Positions 9,665 to 18,243 of a stretch of DNA of 64,000 nt are shown here, piece by piece. Source of the DNA: JAJDTT01 sp965116695 (GTDB taxonomy: Bacteria; Acidobacteriota; UBA6911; RPQK01; JAJDTT01); contig OZ220706.1 in the NCBI GenBank assembly GCA_965116695.1, forward strand, positions 4,960,001 to 5,024,000, given 5' to 3'. The position numbers and the translations under genes were made by a program. The notes below the pieces were generated by a model that searched no databases, was not told the origin of the DNA, and saw nothing but the letters and a program-made list of their open reading frames with translations. The first letter of the stretch is position 1; each line of letters opens with the position of its first letter.

Positions 9665-10725
9665 CTTCGATAGGCCTCCACGGTGATCTCGGCAATACGG
9701 TCCCAATCGTACCGTTGGATACTGGTCAGGGCGGTCCGGTACGCCTCTTCCAAATCCCAGCCCCGGATCTCCTGCATGGCTTCCAGGAGCGCGCCAGACC
9801 GGTTCGGGTCGTAGAGCAGACCGCCGCCCGGAAGGATGACCTCCGGCAGGCAGCCCATGTTCGGCGCGATCACGGGGCGGGACTCGGAAAGGGCCAGGGT
9901 GACGGTCCCCGACGACATGGTGGCCAGAAACGGCAGCACGACGACGTTGGTGGCGCGCAGAACCCGCATCATGTCCGGCGTGGGGACCCGCGGCTCGACG
10001 ATCTTGTCGATGATCCGCGGGTGCCCGGCGGCCAGCTTTCGAATCTTGTCCAGGTAAGGCTTGTGGCGTCCACCGCCGGCCAGCAGAAGCCAGGAGTCCT
10101 CTCCGGGCAGCCTGCGGAAGTTCTCGATCAGGGTCTCCAGGCCCTTGTAGGGCAGGACTCCCCCGATGAAGCCGTACGCGAAATCCTCTGCCGGAATGCC
10201 CAAGTCCCGGCGGGCCTCGCTCTGGGTGGCGATGTCCGGGTAGACCCCGATGAAATGCCCATGGGGCGCCAGGAAGATGTCGTGGGACCGGCCGAAAGTT
10301 TCCCGCACGCCCTCTGCGGACGCACCGCAATGGGCGATGATGGCGGTGCAGAGCCGGCACATGTGGAGCCGGAACTCGTGATCGATGTGCTGGTGGGTCC
10401 GGTTGTGCGGGTAGATGTTGTGGGCGGTCCAGACCACCTTGTAGCCCAGTTCCCGGGCCAGCTCCAGAGAGGCGGCGAGGTCCTCCATCTGCCGCTGCAT
10501 GATGCCCGCGTCGTCGTTGTAGTAGTCGTGGTGGGGCCAGTGGAGGTGCAGAACCTGGATTCTGCCCTGGTTCCGCCGGAGATACTCGGCACTGCAGTCC
10601 GTCTCGAAGACCATTTCCACGCCCCGCCGCTCCAGGGCTTCCGCCAGGAGCGCCCCGTAGGGGTTGTTCCCCTCGTGGTTGGCGGGGAGGCGTTTCTGCT
10701 GGTGGTAGTAGAAGGCGACGCGCAA
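9661..10725 (-). CDS. Glycosyltransferase, GT4-like
   Basis: 354-aa GT-B-fold glycosyltransferase. The N-terminal half contains HWPHHDYYND and WTAHNIYPHNRTHQH; the C-terminal nucleotide-sugar domain has GFIGGVLPYKGLETLIENF and SSGTVTLALSESRPVIAPN, the region that carries the donor-binding acidic residues in GT4 enzymes. It sits between a sialidase-like gene (40 nt gap) and a lyase gene (4-nt ATGA overlap) and is probably cotranscribed with them. Acceptor and donor unknown. A transferase inside a degradative cluster is unusual; it may decorate or rebuild a glycan. Confidence 0.85.
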   Translation of the reverse strand: MRVAFYYHQQKRLPANHEGNNPYGALLAEALERRGVEMVFETDCSAEYLRRNQGRIQVLHLHWPHHDYYNDDAGIMQRQMEDLAASLELARELGYKVVWTAHNIYPHNRTHQHIDHEFRLHMCRLCTAIIAHCGASAEGVRETFGRSHDIFLAPHGHFIGVYPDIATQSEARRDLGIPAEDFAYGFIGGVLPYKGLETLIENFRRLPGEDSWLLLAGGGRHKPYLDKIRKLAAGHPRIIDKIVEPRVPTPDMMRVLRATNVVVLPFLATMSSGTVTLALSESRPVIAPNMGCLPEVILPGGGLLYDPNRSGALLEAMQEIRGWDLEEAYRTALTSIQRYDWDRIAEITVEAYRR

Positions 10726-10765
10726 GATGAACCCGGAAGACCGATCCGGTCGGCAAAAAGATCGC

Positions 10766-11923
10766 TCAGCGCGGATCGGGCTCGATGAAGAAGACGTATT
10801 CGTTCGTGTCCCGTCCGTCGTAGATGATGCTGTATTCCACCATCAACTTGAGCGGTTCCTGGTCGTTGTACCGGTTGATGATGCAGTTGTGGCTGTAGCC
10901 GTCGGGATGCCTGGTGTCGCCGCTCACGATGATCCCGGTGCCCCAGTCGATGCCGTCGCCGGACTGGTAGAGGACGAATCGGCGGCTGCCTTCCCCCTCC
11001 TGGCCCGACCGTCCGTGCAGGTAGTACTTGCCCGCCAGGTAGGCCAGCTCCGGGTCGCGGATCATCTTGTCCACATAGGTCTTCCGCTGCTCGCTCCAGG
11101 TCTTTCCCTGGTCCCGGCTGATGCAGTAGTAGAAGTGGTGCTCGTCCTTTTCGGTGTAGGCTCCGGCCAAGATGCGCCCGTCCGCCATCAGGGACATGGC
11201 GCCGTACCACTTGTCGTCGTCGAGCGGCAGAGTGCTTCTCCGGGTCCAGCTCACCCCGTCGTCGGTGCTGGCGTAGAGCACATGGGGACCACCGTCGGCG
11301 CTGTCATAGAGGACGTAGTTGGTTCCCCCCGAAACCGCCACGGCGCAGGGATATCCGACGAAATCCCCGTCAACCCGCTGGAAATCGCTCCAGGTGGAGC
11401 CGTGGTCCAGGCTCCTCATGAATCCGCTTTCCCTCTTGCCCTCGCCGAACTGGAAGTGGGTCAGGAACAGAACGGCGGTTCCCTCCTCGGTGACCAGACC
11501 CTCCTCGACCCAGGCCGATCGCTTCCGGTCCGGGTCGTAATGGTCGTATGAGTACTGGAACTTGTTGTACCGGCTCCAGGTCCGGCCGCCGTCGGAGCTC
11601 TCGGCGTATTCGGACCAGCCGTCCACGTTGTGGTCGGTGGTGTTGGTGTGGAAGGCCACGATCCGGCCGTCGGCGTACTCCATGCAGACGGGACCGCCGT
11701 GGGTGCAGCGCCCCGGAGCGTCGTTCTCGAGATCGGCAATGATGTCCCCGAAGATGTCGTCTCCCAGCTCGGTGGACGGATCGTAGTCGTAGATCCGCGC
11801 CCCGTCGATCCGGCCCGGATCGACAGCCCCTTCCGGGGATGCTTCCTGGGCCACATCGCCGGTGCCGCAACCGGCGAGAATTATCACTGCGATCACGGAA
11901 ACCGTTGCTCTGATGATCACCAT
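10766..11923 (-). CDS. Sialidase-like (BNR/Asp-box) lipoprotein
   Basis: 385-aa six-bladed-propeller-type protein. The signal ends in ILAGC (lipobox), so it is membrane-anchored outside the cytoplasm. Four Asp boxes are visible: SSDGGRTW, SLDHGSTW, STDDGVSW and SRDQGKTW. I chose ATG at 11923 because GGAG lies directly upstream and the signal peptide begins there; the frame extends upstream through repeat-derived sequence. First gene of the minus-strand operon. Real sialidase activity is not established: Asp-box propellers include many other glycosidases. Confidence 0.8.
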   Translation of the reverse strand: MVIIRATVSVIAVIILAGCGTGDVAQEASPEGAVDPGRIDGARIYDYDPSTELGDDIFGDIIADLENDAPGRCTHGGPVCMEYADGRIVAFHTNTTDHNVDGWSEYAESSDGGRTWSRYNKFQYSYDHYDPDRKRSAWVEEGLVTEEGTAVLFLTHFQFGEGKRESGFMRSLDHGSTWSDFQRVDGDFVGYPCAVAVSGGTNYVLYDSADGGPHVLYASTDDGVSWTRRSTLPLDDDKWYGAMSLMADGRILAGAYTEKDEHHFYYCISRDQGKTWSEQRKTYVDKMIRDPELAYLAGKYYLHGRSGQEGEGSRRFVLYQSGDGIDWGTGIIVSGDTRHPDGYSHNCIINRYNDQEPLKLMVEYSIIYDGRDTNEYVFFIEPDPR

Positions 11924-11954
11924 CTTCTCCGGTCTTCCGGGCATCCGCATCGGT

Positions 11955-12165
11955 TCGCGAGATACTACCACTTCGAACGGGACGTGAGGAGGGTGACCGA
12001 CAAGTAGGGGCACCCCTTGTGGGTGCCCTCTTCGCCTCGCGTGCGCGAGAAGGGGACAGTCACGTTTTTGCTCGCGAGATACTAATACTTCGGAAGGGAA
12101 GTGAGGAGGGTGACCGGCCGGAAGAGGGCGACCACACAAGGGTCGCCCCTACGTGTTTCTCGCGT
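11955..12165. repeat. Two direct copies of a ~90-bp element with internal palindromes
   Basis: Two copies beginning TCGCGAGATACTA (11955 and 12072, 117-bp period) share TCGCGAGATACTA-N2-ACTTCG-N-A-N-GGGA-N-GTGAGGAGGGTGACCG. The first then has a GGGGCACC..GGGTGCCC hairpin, the second AGGGCGACC..GGTCGCCCC. The second copy is flanked by CGCGAGA and TCTCGCG. The block fills the divergent gap between the two sialidase-like genes, so promoters for both must lie in or beside it; no clear -35/-10 pair was identified. Confidence 0.75.
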
Positions 12166-12218
12166 CCCTTCTTCCGTGTAGACTCGGACCGCCACACCGG
12201 CAGGAGGTCAATTGTCCC

Positions 12219-13487
12219 ATGATGCATCGGCGTGATTTCTTGAGGCCGCTGGGAGCGGGAGCCGCCGTCGCGGCGGGGACGTTCCATCGCCTGATCTCGC
12301 GGCCGCCGGGGGGTGGGCCGGCCCAGCCCTTCTTCGAGAAGACGACGGTCTTCTACCCGGGTGAGGGTTTCGGAGTCCGGCTCCCCGGACTGTTGGCGAC
12401 GAGCCGCGGGTCAGTGGTCGCCGTCTGCCAGAGGCGGTGGGACAACATGACCGACTTCGGCCACGACACCGACGTCCTGGTGCAGCGGAGCACGGACGGG
12501 GGCAGGACCTGGGGGAAGCAGCGAATCCTCTTCCGGGAGCGGGGGACCTTCTGCCTCGTCGGCCCGCTGTTCGAGGACCGGACCAGCGGGACCATCTTCT
12601 CGGCCTTCTGGAAGCTTCCGGTGACGGCTCCTCACGACCTGAGGTACTTCCCCACCTACGCCCGGACCGACGGGCGTTTCTGGCTGGCCAGGAGCACCGA
12701 CCAGGGCGTCACCTGGTCCGAGCCCGTTCCCCACAAGGCCCGGACCAGCCCGGACGGATGGGATGGATGGACGAACAACTCGGTCCATGGCATCCAACTG
12801 ACCCGGGGTCCGAAGACGGGAAGGCTGGTGATCCCCGGATTCCTCTACAAGGAGGGAGAAGAGGGACAGATTCCCGGTGTCCGCGGAGGCGTCCTTTTCA
12901 GCGACGACCATGGCTCGACCTGGCAGGTGGGGGGCGTCCTGCCCGTGGGGTCGGACGAGGTCACGGTTGTGGAGACGGCGGACGGGGGCGTGTACACCAA
13001 CTACCGCAAGAACCGGCCCTTTCACAACGATTGGCGGTGGCACGCCTGGAGCCGGGACGGCGGTGAGAGCTTCGAGCCACAGGAGACGCAGCCGCGCGAT
13101 CTCACCACCACGGTCTGCCACGCCGGCCTGACCCGCTATCCCGCCGGGACGAACGGAGGGAAGGACATCTTCCTCTTCTCCAATCCGGCAGGACCCGACC
13201 CGGCCAATCCGACGGAAGGAAGGAGACAGCGGCTCACGGTTCGCGCGAGCTACGACGAGGGCAGGACCTGGCCGTTGTCGAAACTGTTGGATGATGGTCC
13301 GTCCGCCTATTCCGACCTGGCCGTGCTGGAGGACAAGACGATTCTCTGTCTGCATGAGGACAGCCTCGACTGGCCCGAGTCCAAACTGGCCGAGTGGTAC
13401 GGCAGCTTTTCGCGCCTGGACCGTCGCCGGCGCTGGTGCGAGCGGATCAGCATCGCCCGTTTCAATCTGGAATGGCTCAAAGGATGA
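12219..13487 (+). CDS. Sialidase-like (BNR/Asp-box) protein, Tat-exported
   Basis: 422-aa propeller protein with a Tat-like signal MMHRRDFLRPLGAG. Five Asp-box-like segments: STDGGRTW, STDQGVTW, SDDHGSTW, SRDGGESF and SYDEGRTW. Start ATG at 12219 with AGGAGG at 12202-12207. An ATG at 12222 is equally possible. First gene of a plus-strand run that continues with a Gfo/Idh/MocA gene 18 nt downstream. A RLPGLLATSRGSVVAVCQRR segment resembles the RIP-type region of sialidases. The exact glycosidic target is unknown. Confidence 0.82.
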   Translation: MMHRRDFLRPLGAGAAVAAGTFHRLISRPPGGGPAQPFFEKTTVFYPGEGFGVRLPGLLATSRGSVVAVCQRRWDNMTDFGHDTDVLVQRSTDGGRTWGKQRILFRERGTFCLVGPLFEDRTSGTIFSAFWKLPVTAPHDLRYFPTYARTDGRFWLARSTDQGVTWSEPVPHKARTSPDGWDGWTNNSVHGIQLTRGPKTGRLVIPGFLYKEGEEGQIPGVRGGVLFSDDHGSTWQVGGVLPVGSDEVTVVETADGGVYTNYRKNRPFHNDWRWHAWSRDGGESFEPQETQPRDLTTTVCHAGLTRYPAGTNGGKDIFLFSNPAGPDPANPTEGRRQRLTVRASYDEGRTWPLSKLLDDGPSAYSDLAVLEDKTILCLHEDSLDWPESKLAEWYGSFSRLDRRRRWCERISIARFNLEWLKG

Positions 13488-13505
13488 CGCGGAGGAGGAC
13501 GTAAC

Positions 13506-14510
13506 ATGTACAGGATGGCCATCATCGGCGTGGGAATGATCTCCATCAAGGCCATGATCCCGGGGATTCGCCAGGCGCGAATGGCGGATCTGACCGCCCT
13601 GGGGACCAGTTCCCGGGAGAAGGCTCAATCCCTCTCCGCCAAGTACGGCGTCGACCGCTGCTATCCCAGCTACGAGGAGGTTCTGGAAGACCCTGACGTG
13701 GACGGCGTCTACATCGGCCTCCCCAACCATCTCCACAAGGAGTGGACCCTGAAGGCCCTGGCCCACGGCAAGCACGTCCTCTGCGACAAGCCATTGGGCA
13801 TGGACTTGGCGGAAGCCCGGGAGATGGAAGCGGCCGCCCGAGCGGCGGGACGGGTGCTGATGGAGGGGTTCATGTACCGCTTCCATCCGCAGCATGCCCT
13901 GGTGAAGAAGCTGATCCGGAACGGCGCCATCGGGCGCGTGTTCCTTTTCGAAGCCCACTTCCATTACTTCATGGAAGATCCGGACAACATTCGCCTGAAA
14001 CGAGAGACCGGAGGGGGAGGCCTCTACGACGTGGGTTGCTATGGGATCAACAGCGCCCGATACATCCTTGGCGCGGAGCCCGGATCCGTTTCCGGCGCCT
14101 GGCGGTTGGGGGCCGACACCGGAGTCGACGAATTCTGTCACTTCACGCTGCGGTTCGACGGCGGCCCAGTGGCCACCGTCACCTGTGGGACCCATCTCCC
14201 CCGGGAGCAGGGCTACAGCGTCTACGGTGATCGGGGAATCATCAAGGCGCCCCAAGGCTATGTGCCCGCACCTCACAAGCGCGTCCATGTGACGGTCATC
14301 GACCACAATGGCAAACACGAGCTGCACCGGATCCGCGGCGTCAACCAGTATGCCGACGAGGTGGACGCCTTCGTCGCCGCCTGCGGCGGCGCAACGGACG
14401 ACAGAATCGAGACCGGCGTCGAGAACATGGCCGTACTGGACGCGGTGCGGAAGGCGTGCCGATCGGGGGCTGTCGAGAGTTGCCGCGCATCCTCCGGACA
14501 AAACACATGA
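13506..14510 (+). CDS. Gfo/Idh/MocA family oxidoreductase (cytoplasmic)
   Basis: 334 aa, no signal peptide. Rossmann motif MAIIGVGMIS, then CDKPLGMD in place of the usual EKP, and a GGGGLYDVGCYGINSARY segment typical of the D-xylose dehydrogenase / glucose-fructose oxidoreductase branch. Strong GGAGGAGG ribosome-binding site upstream. The stop overlaps the next start as ATGA (14507-14510). It probably oxidises a sugar delivered by the flanking exported glycosidase-like proteins; this is inference from context. Confidence 0.88.
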   Translation: MYRMAIIGVGMISIKAMIPGIRQARMADLTALGTSSREKAQSLSAKYGVDRCYPSYEEVLEDPDVDGVYIGLPNHLHKEWTLKALAHGKHVLCDKPLGMDLAEAREMEAAARAAGRVLMEGFMYRFHPQHALVKKLIRNGAIGRVFLFEAHFHYFMEDPDNIRLKRETGGGGLYDVGCYGINSARYILGAEPGSVSGAWRLGADTGVDEFCHFTLRFDGGPVATVTCGTHLPREQGYSVYGDRGIIKAPQGYVPAPHKRVHVTVIDHNGKHELHRIRGVNQYADEVDAFVAACGGATDDRIETGVENMAVLDAVRKACRSGAVESCRASSGQNT

Positions 14511-16045
14511 GCGCATCCTGGGAGGGACATTCTTGTCCCCCTCTTCAACTCCTGATCGTTCTCGCCCTCGCTACGGGAGCCGCCTTGGGCGGCTCCGCCG
14601 AGGCCGTCGATGTCGGTTCCCGTCTCGAACTCCTGGTGGATGAACATCTCATCGACCGCATGTCGGGAGGAGCCCGGCTGCAGCTCCACCGGCCGGTCCG
14701 GCGGAACGTGGCTCTGGAGACCGGTGAACCCTGGGAGGGAAACGCCTCCTTCTACCGCACGGTGTTCCAGGACGGCAACCTCTACCGGATGTACTACGGC
14801 GCGTGGCACTACGAGACGACGGAGACGGGAATGACCTATCCCCACCGTCCGTTCCTCTGCTACGCCGAGAGCAGCGACGGCATCCACTTCCGGAAACCGA
14901 CGCTGGGACTGGTGGAGTTCCGGGGCAGCACGGAAAACAACATCGTCCTTTCCGAGACGACGCTGAGCTCGGTCGAAGCCGACCCCGGGCACGCCGCCGT
15001 CTTCATTGACGACAATCCCGACTGCCCCGGGGACGCCCGCTACAAGATGATCATCCGGTCCCGGGGCGAAAAGGGCCTGTTGGCGCTCAAGTCGCCGGAT
15101 GGATTCCGCTTCACTCCCATGTCGGACCGGGTCGTGATCTCGGAAGGGGCCTTCGATTCGCAGAATCTGGCGTTCTGGGATCCGGTGCGGCAAGAGTACC
15201 GGGCGTACTTCCGTGGGTTCCGCCAAGGGGTCCGGGACATTCTGACCGCCACCTCTTCCGATCTCCTGACCTGGACGGACCCGGCCTGGTGCGAGTATCC
15301 GGGGGCGCCCACGGAACATCTCTACACCAACCAGTTGCGGCCCTACTACCGGGCGCCCCACATCCTGGTGGGATTTCCCATGCGCTACAAGGACCGGGGC
15401 CCCACGGAAGCGACCTGGCGCCTGCCGGGACCTGAAGCCCGGGAACACCGTTCGGCGGTCTCCCAGCGCTACGGGACGGTCGTGAGCGACGCGCTCCTGA
15501 TGACGGGCCGGGACCGGCATCACTTCAAGCGCTGGGGTGAGGCCTTCATCCGGCCCGGCCCGGCCCGCACCGACAGTTGGGTCTATGGAGACAACATGAT
15601 CGCCTGGGGCATCATTCAGACCCGCTCCGGCCGGACCGGTTCTCCCGACGAGCTCTCCATCTACGTCGTCGAAGGGTACTGGACGGGGCGCGGCATCAAG
15701 GTGCGCCGCTACTCTCTCCGCATGGACGGATTCGTCTCCGCGCAGGCGCCCCTGGCCGGCGGGGAGTTGGTGACCCGCCCTCTGCGTTTCGAAGGCAACC
15801 GGCTGCGCCTCAACTATTCCACTTCGGGTAGCGGCGGGATCCGGGTCGAGCTCCAGGACGCGGACGGCCAACCGCTGGACGGTTTCAGTCAGGCGGATGC
15901 GGATGAGGTCTTCGGAGATCAGATCGAGGGCGTGGTGACCTGGAAGGGAAACCGTGACGTCCGCTCACTGGCCGGCCAACCGGTCCGGATCCGCTTCGTC
16001 CTCAAGGACGCCGACCTGTACGCCTTTCGCTTTGCCGCGGACTAG
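14507..16045 (+). CDS. Secreted glycosidase-like protein of unknown family, paralogue 1
   Basis: 512 aa. An N-terminal hydrophobic segment (LLIVLALATGAALGG) follows an odd leader. The conserved block VGSRLELLVDEHLIDR opens the mature protein. Short repeats such as YAESSDGIHFRKP and ATSSDLLTWTDP fit a five-bladed beta-propeller like GH32/43-type enzymes, but I cannot assign a family. It is nearly identical over most of its length to the next gene, a recent tandem duplicate. The first codons lie across a GGGACA-TTCT-TGTCCC palindrome (14524-14539), so the start region may have been rebuilt by insertion of that element. Start chosen by ATGA overlap. Confidence 0.75.
   Translation: MSASWEGHSCPPLQLLIVLALATGAALGGSAEAVDVGSRLELLVDEHLIDRMSGGARLQLHRPVRRNVALETGEPWEGNASFYRTVFQDGNLYRMYYGAWHYETTETGMTYPHRPFLCYAESSDGIHFRKPTLGLVEFRGSTENNIVLSETTLSSVEADPGHAAVFIDDNPDCPGDARYKMIIRSRGEKGLLALKSPDGFRFTPMSDRVVISEGAFDSQNLAFWDPVRQEYRAYFRGFRQGVRDILTATSSDLLTWTDPAWCEYPGAPTEHLYTNQLRPYYRAPHILVGFPMRYKDRGPTEATWRLPGPEAREHRSAVSQRYGTVVSDALLMTGRDRHHFKRWGEAFIRPGPARTDSWVYGDNMIAWGIIQTRSGRTGSPDELSIYVVEGYWTGRGIKVRRYSLRMDGFVSAQAPLAGGELVTRPLRFEGNRLRLNYSTSGSGGIRVELQDADGQPLDGFSQADADEVFGDQIEGVVTWKGNRDVRSLAGQPVRIRFVLKDADLYAFRFAAD
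14524..14539. repeat. GGGACA/TGTCCC palindrome inside the 5' end of a gene
   Basis: A perfect 6-bp stem with TTCT loop, of the same type as the hairpins at 4925-5032 and 32364-32385, lies at codons 6-11 of the preceding feature. It is translated as part of WEGHSCPP. The tandem duplicate at 16481 has no such segment. Confidence 0.75.
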
Positions 16046-16207
16046 GAGTCTGCGCCGTAGAAATGATCGTAGCGAGAAAGTGGGGAATCGAGGACAGATT
16101 TTCACGATTTTGAGGTGCATAGTTGTTCTATTCGCCGAGAAATCGGGGAAATATGGGCCGATTCCCCGCTTTCGCAGTAGATTGATTTCTGCGGCGCAGG
16201 CTCCTAG
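16042..16207. mobile_element. MITE-like element with ~45-bp imperfect terminal inverted repeats
   Basis: A 166-bp element bounded by CTAG on both sides. The left end CTAGGAGTCTGCGCCGTAGA and the inverted right end CTAGGAGCCTGCGCCGCAGA match closely, and similarity continues through GAAAG(T/C)GGGGAATCG about 45 bp in. No coding capacity. Left CTAG includes the TAG stop of the upstream gene. Size, long inverted repeats and CTAG at both ends fit a non-autonomous transposable element; CTAG targets are known for some IS5-family groups, but the parent transposon cannot be named from here. Confidence 0.75.
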
Positions 16208-16210
16208 GAG

Positions 16211-16229
16211 GGGCGACTTCCAGTCGCCC
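16211..16229. repeat. GGGCGAC/GTCGCCC palindrome
   Basis: Perfect 7-bp stem with a TTCCA loop directly after the MITE-like element. Same family as the hairpins at 4804-4823 and around 36200 and 53650. Confidence 0.7.
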
Positions 16230-16300
16230 GCAGGCATCCTCCAGGTGCCCTGCCGGGGGGCATAGGGGAGACGGTAGTTTCCCGCTCAAGGGGCCGTGCT

Positions 16301-16480
16301 ATGGAAATCGCACCGATCAGGACCGGCCGGGACTACCACCGGACGCTAAAGGAGATCGAGAGTCTGATGACCGCTGAGCGCGGCACGCCTGAAGGTGAAC
16401 GGCTGGACGTTCTGGTAACGTTGATCGAGTCCTGGGAAGCGCGACGATTCGGGCCAAAGAATTCAGGGAGGGATCCACTT
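16301..16480 (+). pseudogene. HigA-type antitoxin N-terminal remnant
   Basis: An open frame from ATG 16301 encodes about 55 residues (MEIAPIRTGRDYHRTLKEIE, then GTPEGERLDVLVTLIESWEA). This matches, from memory, the characteristic N-terminus of HigA antitoxins (I-x-P-I-R-T-x-x-D-Y ... GTPEGDRLDVLVTLVEAYE). The helix-turn-helix part is missing; the frame instead runs straight into the following glycosidase-like gene without a stop. No HigB-like toxin lies upstream. Interpreted as a truncated toxin-antitoxin remnant left next to the MITE-like element. Confidence 0.65.
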
Positions 16481-18001
16481 ATGCCTCTATTCATGATCTT
16501 GCTGCTACTCGGCGGGGGAACCGCCGTCAGGGGCGCCTCCGAGGAAGTCGCCGACGTGGGTTCGCGTCTCGAACTCATGGTGGATGACCATCTCATCGAC
16601 CGCCTGTCGGGAGGAGCCCGGCTGCAGCTCCACCATCCGGTCCGGAGGAACGTGGCTCTGGTGACCGATGCCGCCTGGGAAGGGAATGCCAGCCATTACC
16701 GCTCGGTGTTCCAGGATGGAGACGGCCACCGGATGCGCTACCGGATGTACTACGGCGCCTATCAGTACGAGGTGACGGAAACGGGCCAGACCTATCCTCA
16801 CCGCCCCTACCTCTGCTACGCCGAGAGCAGCGACGGCATCCACTTCCAGAAACCGAAGCTGGGCCTGGTGGAGTTCCGGGGCAGCACGGAAAACAACATC
16901 GTCCTCTCCCAGACGACACTGAGCTCGGTCGAGGCGGACCCCGGCCACGCCGCCATCTTCAAGGACGACAATCCCGACTGTCCGGAAGACGCCCGCTACA
17001 AGATGATCATCCGGTCCAGAGGCGAAAAGGGCCTGCTGGCGCTCAAGTCGCCGGACGGACTCCGGTTCACCCCCATGTCGGACCGGGTGGTGATCTCCGA
17101 AGGGGCCTTCGATTCGCAGAACCTGGCCTTCTGGGACCCGGCGCGGCGAGAGTACCGGGCCTACTTCCGTGGGTTCCAAAACAAGGTCAGGGACATCCTG
17201 ACGGCCACCTCTCCCGATTTCCTGAACTGGACGGACCCGGTCTGGTGCCAGTATCCGGGGGCGCCCAGGGAGCATCTCTACACCAATCAACTGCGCCCCT
17301 ACTACCGGGCGCCCCACATCCTGGTGGGCTTTCCCATGCGTTACAAGGACCGGGGCTCGACGGAAGCGACCTGGCGCCTGCCGGGCCGCGAAGCCCGGGA
17401 GAACAGGTCGAAGGTTTCCCAGCGCTACGGGACGGCGGTGACCGACTCGCTTCTGATGACGGGCCGCGACCGGCTCCACTTCAAACGCTGGGGAGAAGCT
17501 TTCCTTCGACCCGGGCTTGCCCGGACCGACAGTTGGGTCTACGGAGACAACAGCATCGCCTGGGGAATCGTCCAGACCCGCTCCGACCGCGCCGGTTCTC
17601 CGGAAGAGCTTTCCATCTACGTGGTGGAAGGGTACTGGATGGGCCGGAGCCTGAACGTGCGCCGCTATTCCCTCCGCATGGACGGGTTCGTCTCCGTGCA
17701 GGCGCCTCTGGCGGGCGGAGAGATGGTGACCCGGCCGTTGCGCTTCGAAGGCAACCGGCTGCGCCTCAACTATTCCACCTCGGGCAGCGGCGGAATCTGG
17801 GTCGAGCTCCAGGACGCGGACGGCAATCCGCTGGAGGGTTTCAGCCAGGCGGATGCGGATGAGGTCTTCGGAGACCAGATCGAGGGCGTAGTGACCTGGA
17901 AGGGGAACCGGGACGTCAGCTCACTGGCCGGCAAGCCGGTGCGGCTCCGGTTCGTCCTCAAGGACGCCGACCTGTACGCGTTCCGTTTCGCCGCCGACTG
18001 A
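16481..18001 (+). CDS. Secreted glycosidase-like protein of unknown family, paralogue 2
   Basis: 506 aa. Start ATG 16481 has GGGAGGG 9 nt upstream and gives a clean signal peptide (MPLFMILLLLGGGTAVRGAS). The mature part is nearly the same as paralogue 1: VGSRLELMVDDHLIDRLSGG, YAESSDGIHFQKP, LALKSPDGLRFTPMSD, ATSPDFLNWTDP and a C-terminal beta domain ending RFVLKDADLYAFRFAAD. The C-terminal part resembles the added beta-sandwich of GH32-type enzymes. Function not known; secreted hydrolase acting on a glycoside is the best guess. The frame is open upstream into the antitoxin remnant, so a fusion product is possible but unlikely. Confidence 0.8.
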   Translation: MPLFMILLLLGGGTAVRGASEEVADVGSRLELMVDDHLIDRLSGGARLQLHHPVRRNVALVTDAAWEGNASHYRSVFQDGDGHRMRYRMYYGAYQYEVTETGQTYPHRPYLCYAESSDGIHFQKPKLGLVEFRGSTENNIVLSQTTLSSVEADPGHAAIFKDDNPDCPEDARYKMIIRSRGEKGLLALKSPDGLRFTPMSDRVVISEGAFDSQNLAFWDPARREYRAYFRGFQNKVRDILTATSPDFLNWTDPVWCQYPGAPREHLYTNQLRPYYRAPHILVGFPMRYKDRGSTEATWRLPGREARENRSKVSQRYGTAVTDSLLMTGRDRLHFKRWGEAFLRPGLARTDSWVYGDNSIAWGIVQTRSDRAGSPEELSIYVVEGYWMGRSLNVRRYSLRMDGFVSVQAPLAGGEMVTRPLRFEGNRLRLNYSTSGSGGIWVELQDADGNPLEGFSQADADEVFGDQIEGVVTWKGNRDVSSLAGKPVRLRFVLKDADLYAFRFAAD

Positions 18002-18032
18002 GCGGAGAATCGGGCGCGAAGGAACGTCATCT

Positions 18033-18120
18033 GGCGGCGTGTTTCACGCGCCGACTTGGATCGGCGTCTGGAGCGGCGTGTTTCACGCGCCGATTGGATC
18101 GGCGTCTTTCAGGCGCCGAA
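18033..18120. repeat. REP-like palindromes, two tandem units
   Basis: Two ~40-bp units (18033-18072, 18073-18120) share GGCGTGTTTCACGCGCCGA followed by TTGGATCGGCGTCT. Each holds a GGCGTG..CACGCC-type hairpin, and a third stem GGCGTC..GGCGCC follows. A different family from the GGGGACA hairpins. It lies between paralogues 2 and 3. Confidence 0.8.
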
Positions 18121-18243
18121 CGCCAAAGCAACAACACATCGAATGATGACCGGGAATGACAAACACACGACCCCGGCCTGTCCTGCGGGGCGACTTGCCA
18201 AGAGTCTCGACGGCGTGCATTCTCCCTGCGGGAGGAATATCGA

